Origin: Nomia melanderi
Lineage: Eukaryota; Arthropoda; Insecta; Hymenoptera; Halictidae
Length of the DNA: 64,000 bases
Direction of reading: 5' to 3'
NCBI RefSeq assembly: GCF_051020985.1
Contig: NC_135003.1
Span: 1,264,001 to 1,328,000, forward strand
In this document: piece by piece, positions 61,745 through 64,000 of the stretch
How positions within the stretch are numbered: the stretch's first letter is position 1
Layout: each line of letters opens with the position of its first letter
The notes under the pieces: generated by a model
What the model was told of the DNA's origin: nothing
The model's database searches: none
The model's input: only the letters and a program-made list of their open reading frames with translations
Made by a program: the position numbers and the translations under genes

Positions 61745-62126
61745 TAGACGGGAATATAAAAAACTAACGAATAACTATGTTTATTAACAATAAGGAAAAA
61801 CTATATACTAACAACGCGCAACTAAAACGACACACAATTTGCTACCAGCAAGGCCAACACACGATGCTATAGACACATACACTCTTTCGGACATTCGCAC
61901 TTGAAAATCATTTTCTCCGCCACAATTATTCTTCTCAGTCGCACTCTCAACAAACTCTCAAACACACCCTTTAGAAGCCTAACTGGAAACCTTCGGCTTG
62001 CGACGTTGTGCAGGCCACTTTTCCTCGACCGTTAGCTAGGCTTCCCTCTTTTATGGCCCTTCGTTCACACTTCTTAAAAATATCCTAACACTACGCTGAA
62101 AATTCTAGATACTACATACTGTTACA
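61745..62126 (-). mobile_element. Probable solo LTR of a retrotransposon
   Basis: Read on the minus strand, it begins TGTAACAGTATG at 62126 and has a CATAAAAG TATA-like box near 62050. A moderately GC-rich transcribed region follows, then an AATAAA signal at 61785-61780 about 35 bp before the presumed end. This layout is that of an LTR. No gag-pol sequence is adjacent. The 3' boundary and the target duplication could not be fixed. Confidence 0.45.
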
Positions 62127-62917
62127 ATTATAGGATTGCCAGTTTGGGCGTAAAACGTAGTTTAAAAAAAAACTTTTGGGTCACTTAAAACGTAGTTTTC
62201 GATTAAATGATTGATGAATCTTGGTGATTGTATTTGACTATATAGTTATCTGTTTCTGTTGGAATTAGGAACTCTGATAGGAATAACAAGGTGATAGAAT
62301 ACTTTTTTAATGATACGTTGGGATTGCTAATTTTTATTGATGAGAAGTCTCCCTTCAAACAAAAGTAGGTGACAGCGCAAATATATGTGAAAAGAATCGC
62401 GTTTTTCGAGATAATTAAATTTCATGTGTTTTTTTTTATTTGTGTTTATTTTAAGGTGACCACATCAATAGTAAAGTTGTTAGTGACCACCAGTATTTGG
62501 ATATATTACTTATTACGCAGTAATACTCATTACAATGATTGATATTAATGAGATTATTGTATAATAATGTACTAGTATATGAATAATAATACAAGATTAA
62601 TGGAATGAATATATTTTGTAAAATCTTCTTGGCAATATTATGACACAGTCGGTGAAATTTATATGATAAAAATGAACATAAATACGGCATAATTTAGATA
62701 ACCGTGAGGTTTAGGGGAGTGCTGAGAAATGTCGCACTAAATTGGACGACAAACTATTTCGATTCAGAGAAACGCTTGTCAGTTGTATGACATCTATATT
62801 TGGACTTTCCTTCGTCAGAGAAGACCTAGAGATTCATGAATGTTCTTTTAAAGAATACAAAAAAAGAACATCATTTTCACTGATCAAGAAATAATGGGGA
62901 CTTACCGAATTAACCTA
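62127..62917. other. Long intron, AT-rich part
   Basis: No gene, exon or further repeat was recognised. Confidence 0.35.
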
Positions 62918-63112
62918 TTAACTGTGGAATTTAGTTTGAGAAATCTCCCGTTCTACGCGCAATGAAATCAAAAGATGATGTGTGTACTTGTCAAACGCAA
63001 AGAAGAATTACATGTTTATCTGAAAAAATGAATAATTCATCGTTGAAAGAATTAGTATCATTTCGAGCTTTAAGATAACGTGTACACTCGTCAAACGTAG
63101 TTCACTGGTTAA
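62918..63112 (+). mobile_element. Three-copy MITE family, copy 3, TTAA-bounded
   Basis: This copy is bounded by TTAA (62918-62921 and 63109-63112). Its ends TTAACTGTGGAATTTAGTTT and, reversed, TTAACCAGTGAACTACGTTT are similar. Relative to copy 2 it lacks about 45 bp of the interior. The TTAA ends suggest a piggyBac-mobilised family. Confidence 0.75.
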
Positions 63113-64000
63113 AGTCTCGTTGTATGTTCGAGATTATGACATACCTAGTTGAAAAATAAACTGAGTAAATGAAAATTGAAATCGGACAATTCCAAACCCT
63201 TCGATTTTAAGTATTGTACGGTACTCGCGTACAACAACCTAATGATACAGTTGTAAAGAATACGTGGCGCAACGTTGAATCACGAATTACACGTTCCGCG
63301 TAATTCTACCGTGACGGCTGTGTTCAGTAAAATATCCCATACCGCGTGTTACATATATGTATAGAAATAACATAAATTATCGGTCAGTATGCGCGTAGGG
63401 TAACGGTGATCGCGAAGGGTGGATATTAAGAGCGTTTGAACCGATTGCTTTGGTAATTTACCCCATGTACTATATACATTCTGTGTGTCATATCTTTCCT
63501 AAATTGTTCGCTGGCGATAATTTCTTCATCATAGATTTTGTTCGATCTGTACTATACGTGGAACAATGTTCAAACTGACAAAATACGGATTTAGAGAATC
63601 TTTGTCATTGAAAGTTTAAGCATTGTAGTTGAGAACTTTCTGAGTCTATTTTGGAAAATAGCGTGTGATAATAATTCTTGAAATTAGATAAAAGCACCAC
63701 TGGTTGACCGATTCAGACAAATTTTCTGTGTGAATAATGGTAAACTTTATTAAATAAAGAGACTCAGTGCGTGAAAATGCACTTTATACTACTTACATCA
63801 TGTAACAAAGCCAACTTTTTTGAAATAGTTATATTACCCAGATTTTGTAGACATCTTTGAAAATTTAATACTTGCGTCAGAAGTTGAGTATCCTTGAAAA
63901 CGAGAAAACTAGTAATTGACCATATGTTACTTCGCAGTTTACCATTTATAGTAACACCAAAAACACTGAAGGTGATTACTTCAGTATCGTTTATTTGCAA
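63113..64000. other. Long intron, right edge
   Basis: AT-rich DNA with no recognised exon. A 78-codon minus-strand frame at the edge (63764-64000) has no similarity that I recognise. Confidence 0.3.

Overview
The window looks like nuclear DNA from a hymenopteran insect, probably a bee. It is very AT-rich, with small spliced exons in short GT-AG introns, isolated CpG-rich islands, many microsatellites and small DNA-transposon derivatives. The recognised proteins resemble animal ones. The species call is inference.

The left 16 kb is a compact housekeeping block. ARFRP1, an ARF-like GTPase of the trans-Golgi, lies on the minus strand (549-2397). It is divergent, across about 0.5 kb, from PGAP3 on the plus strand (2892-4618), an ER/Golgi enzyme that remodels GPI-anchor lipids. 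Next come two diverged GCHFR/GFRP-like reading frames on the plus strand. GFRP binds GTP cyclohydrolase I, the entry enzyme of tetrahydrobiopterin synthesis. Their splice signals fit one spliced mRNA in which the first frame stops 19 bases before the start of the second, so this may be a bicistronic gene. ANKRD39, a small ankyrin-repeat protein, follows at 15136-15791.

From about 17.6 kb to the right edge there is no recognisable multi-exon coding region. I read this as the 5' end and a very long first intron (more than 42 kb) of a large plus-strand gene that I cannot name. A CpG-rich promoter-like zone lies at 17.6-19.3 kb. A probable exon with a long 5' UTR lies at 20719-21851; it carries a short coding start and an excellent splice donor. 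A second CpG-rich zone at 48.05-49.5 kb carries another possible short first coding exon that ends in the same splice phase. Other GC-rich islands (28.4-29.7, 34.1-34.5, 41.4-41.9, 45.7-46.0, 54.2-54.8, 56.4-56.8 and 60.1-60.8 kb) look like enhancers or further promoters.

The long intron is full of structured repeats: TTAA-flanked piggyBac-type MITEs (31.9-32.7 kb and 49.8-50.0 kb), a lone piggyBac-like end at 51.55 kb, a three-copy MITE family (53.8, 54.9 and 62.9 kb), a 552-bp foldback element at 58 kb, a probable solo LTR at 61.7-62.1 kb, and a 430-bp tetranucleotide tract near 30 kb. A 620-bp foldback element and a 41-bp-arm hairpin sit in the last intron of the GFRP-like locus. No CRISPR array, prokaryotic operon, tRNA or rRNA gene was seen.
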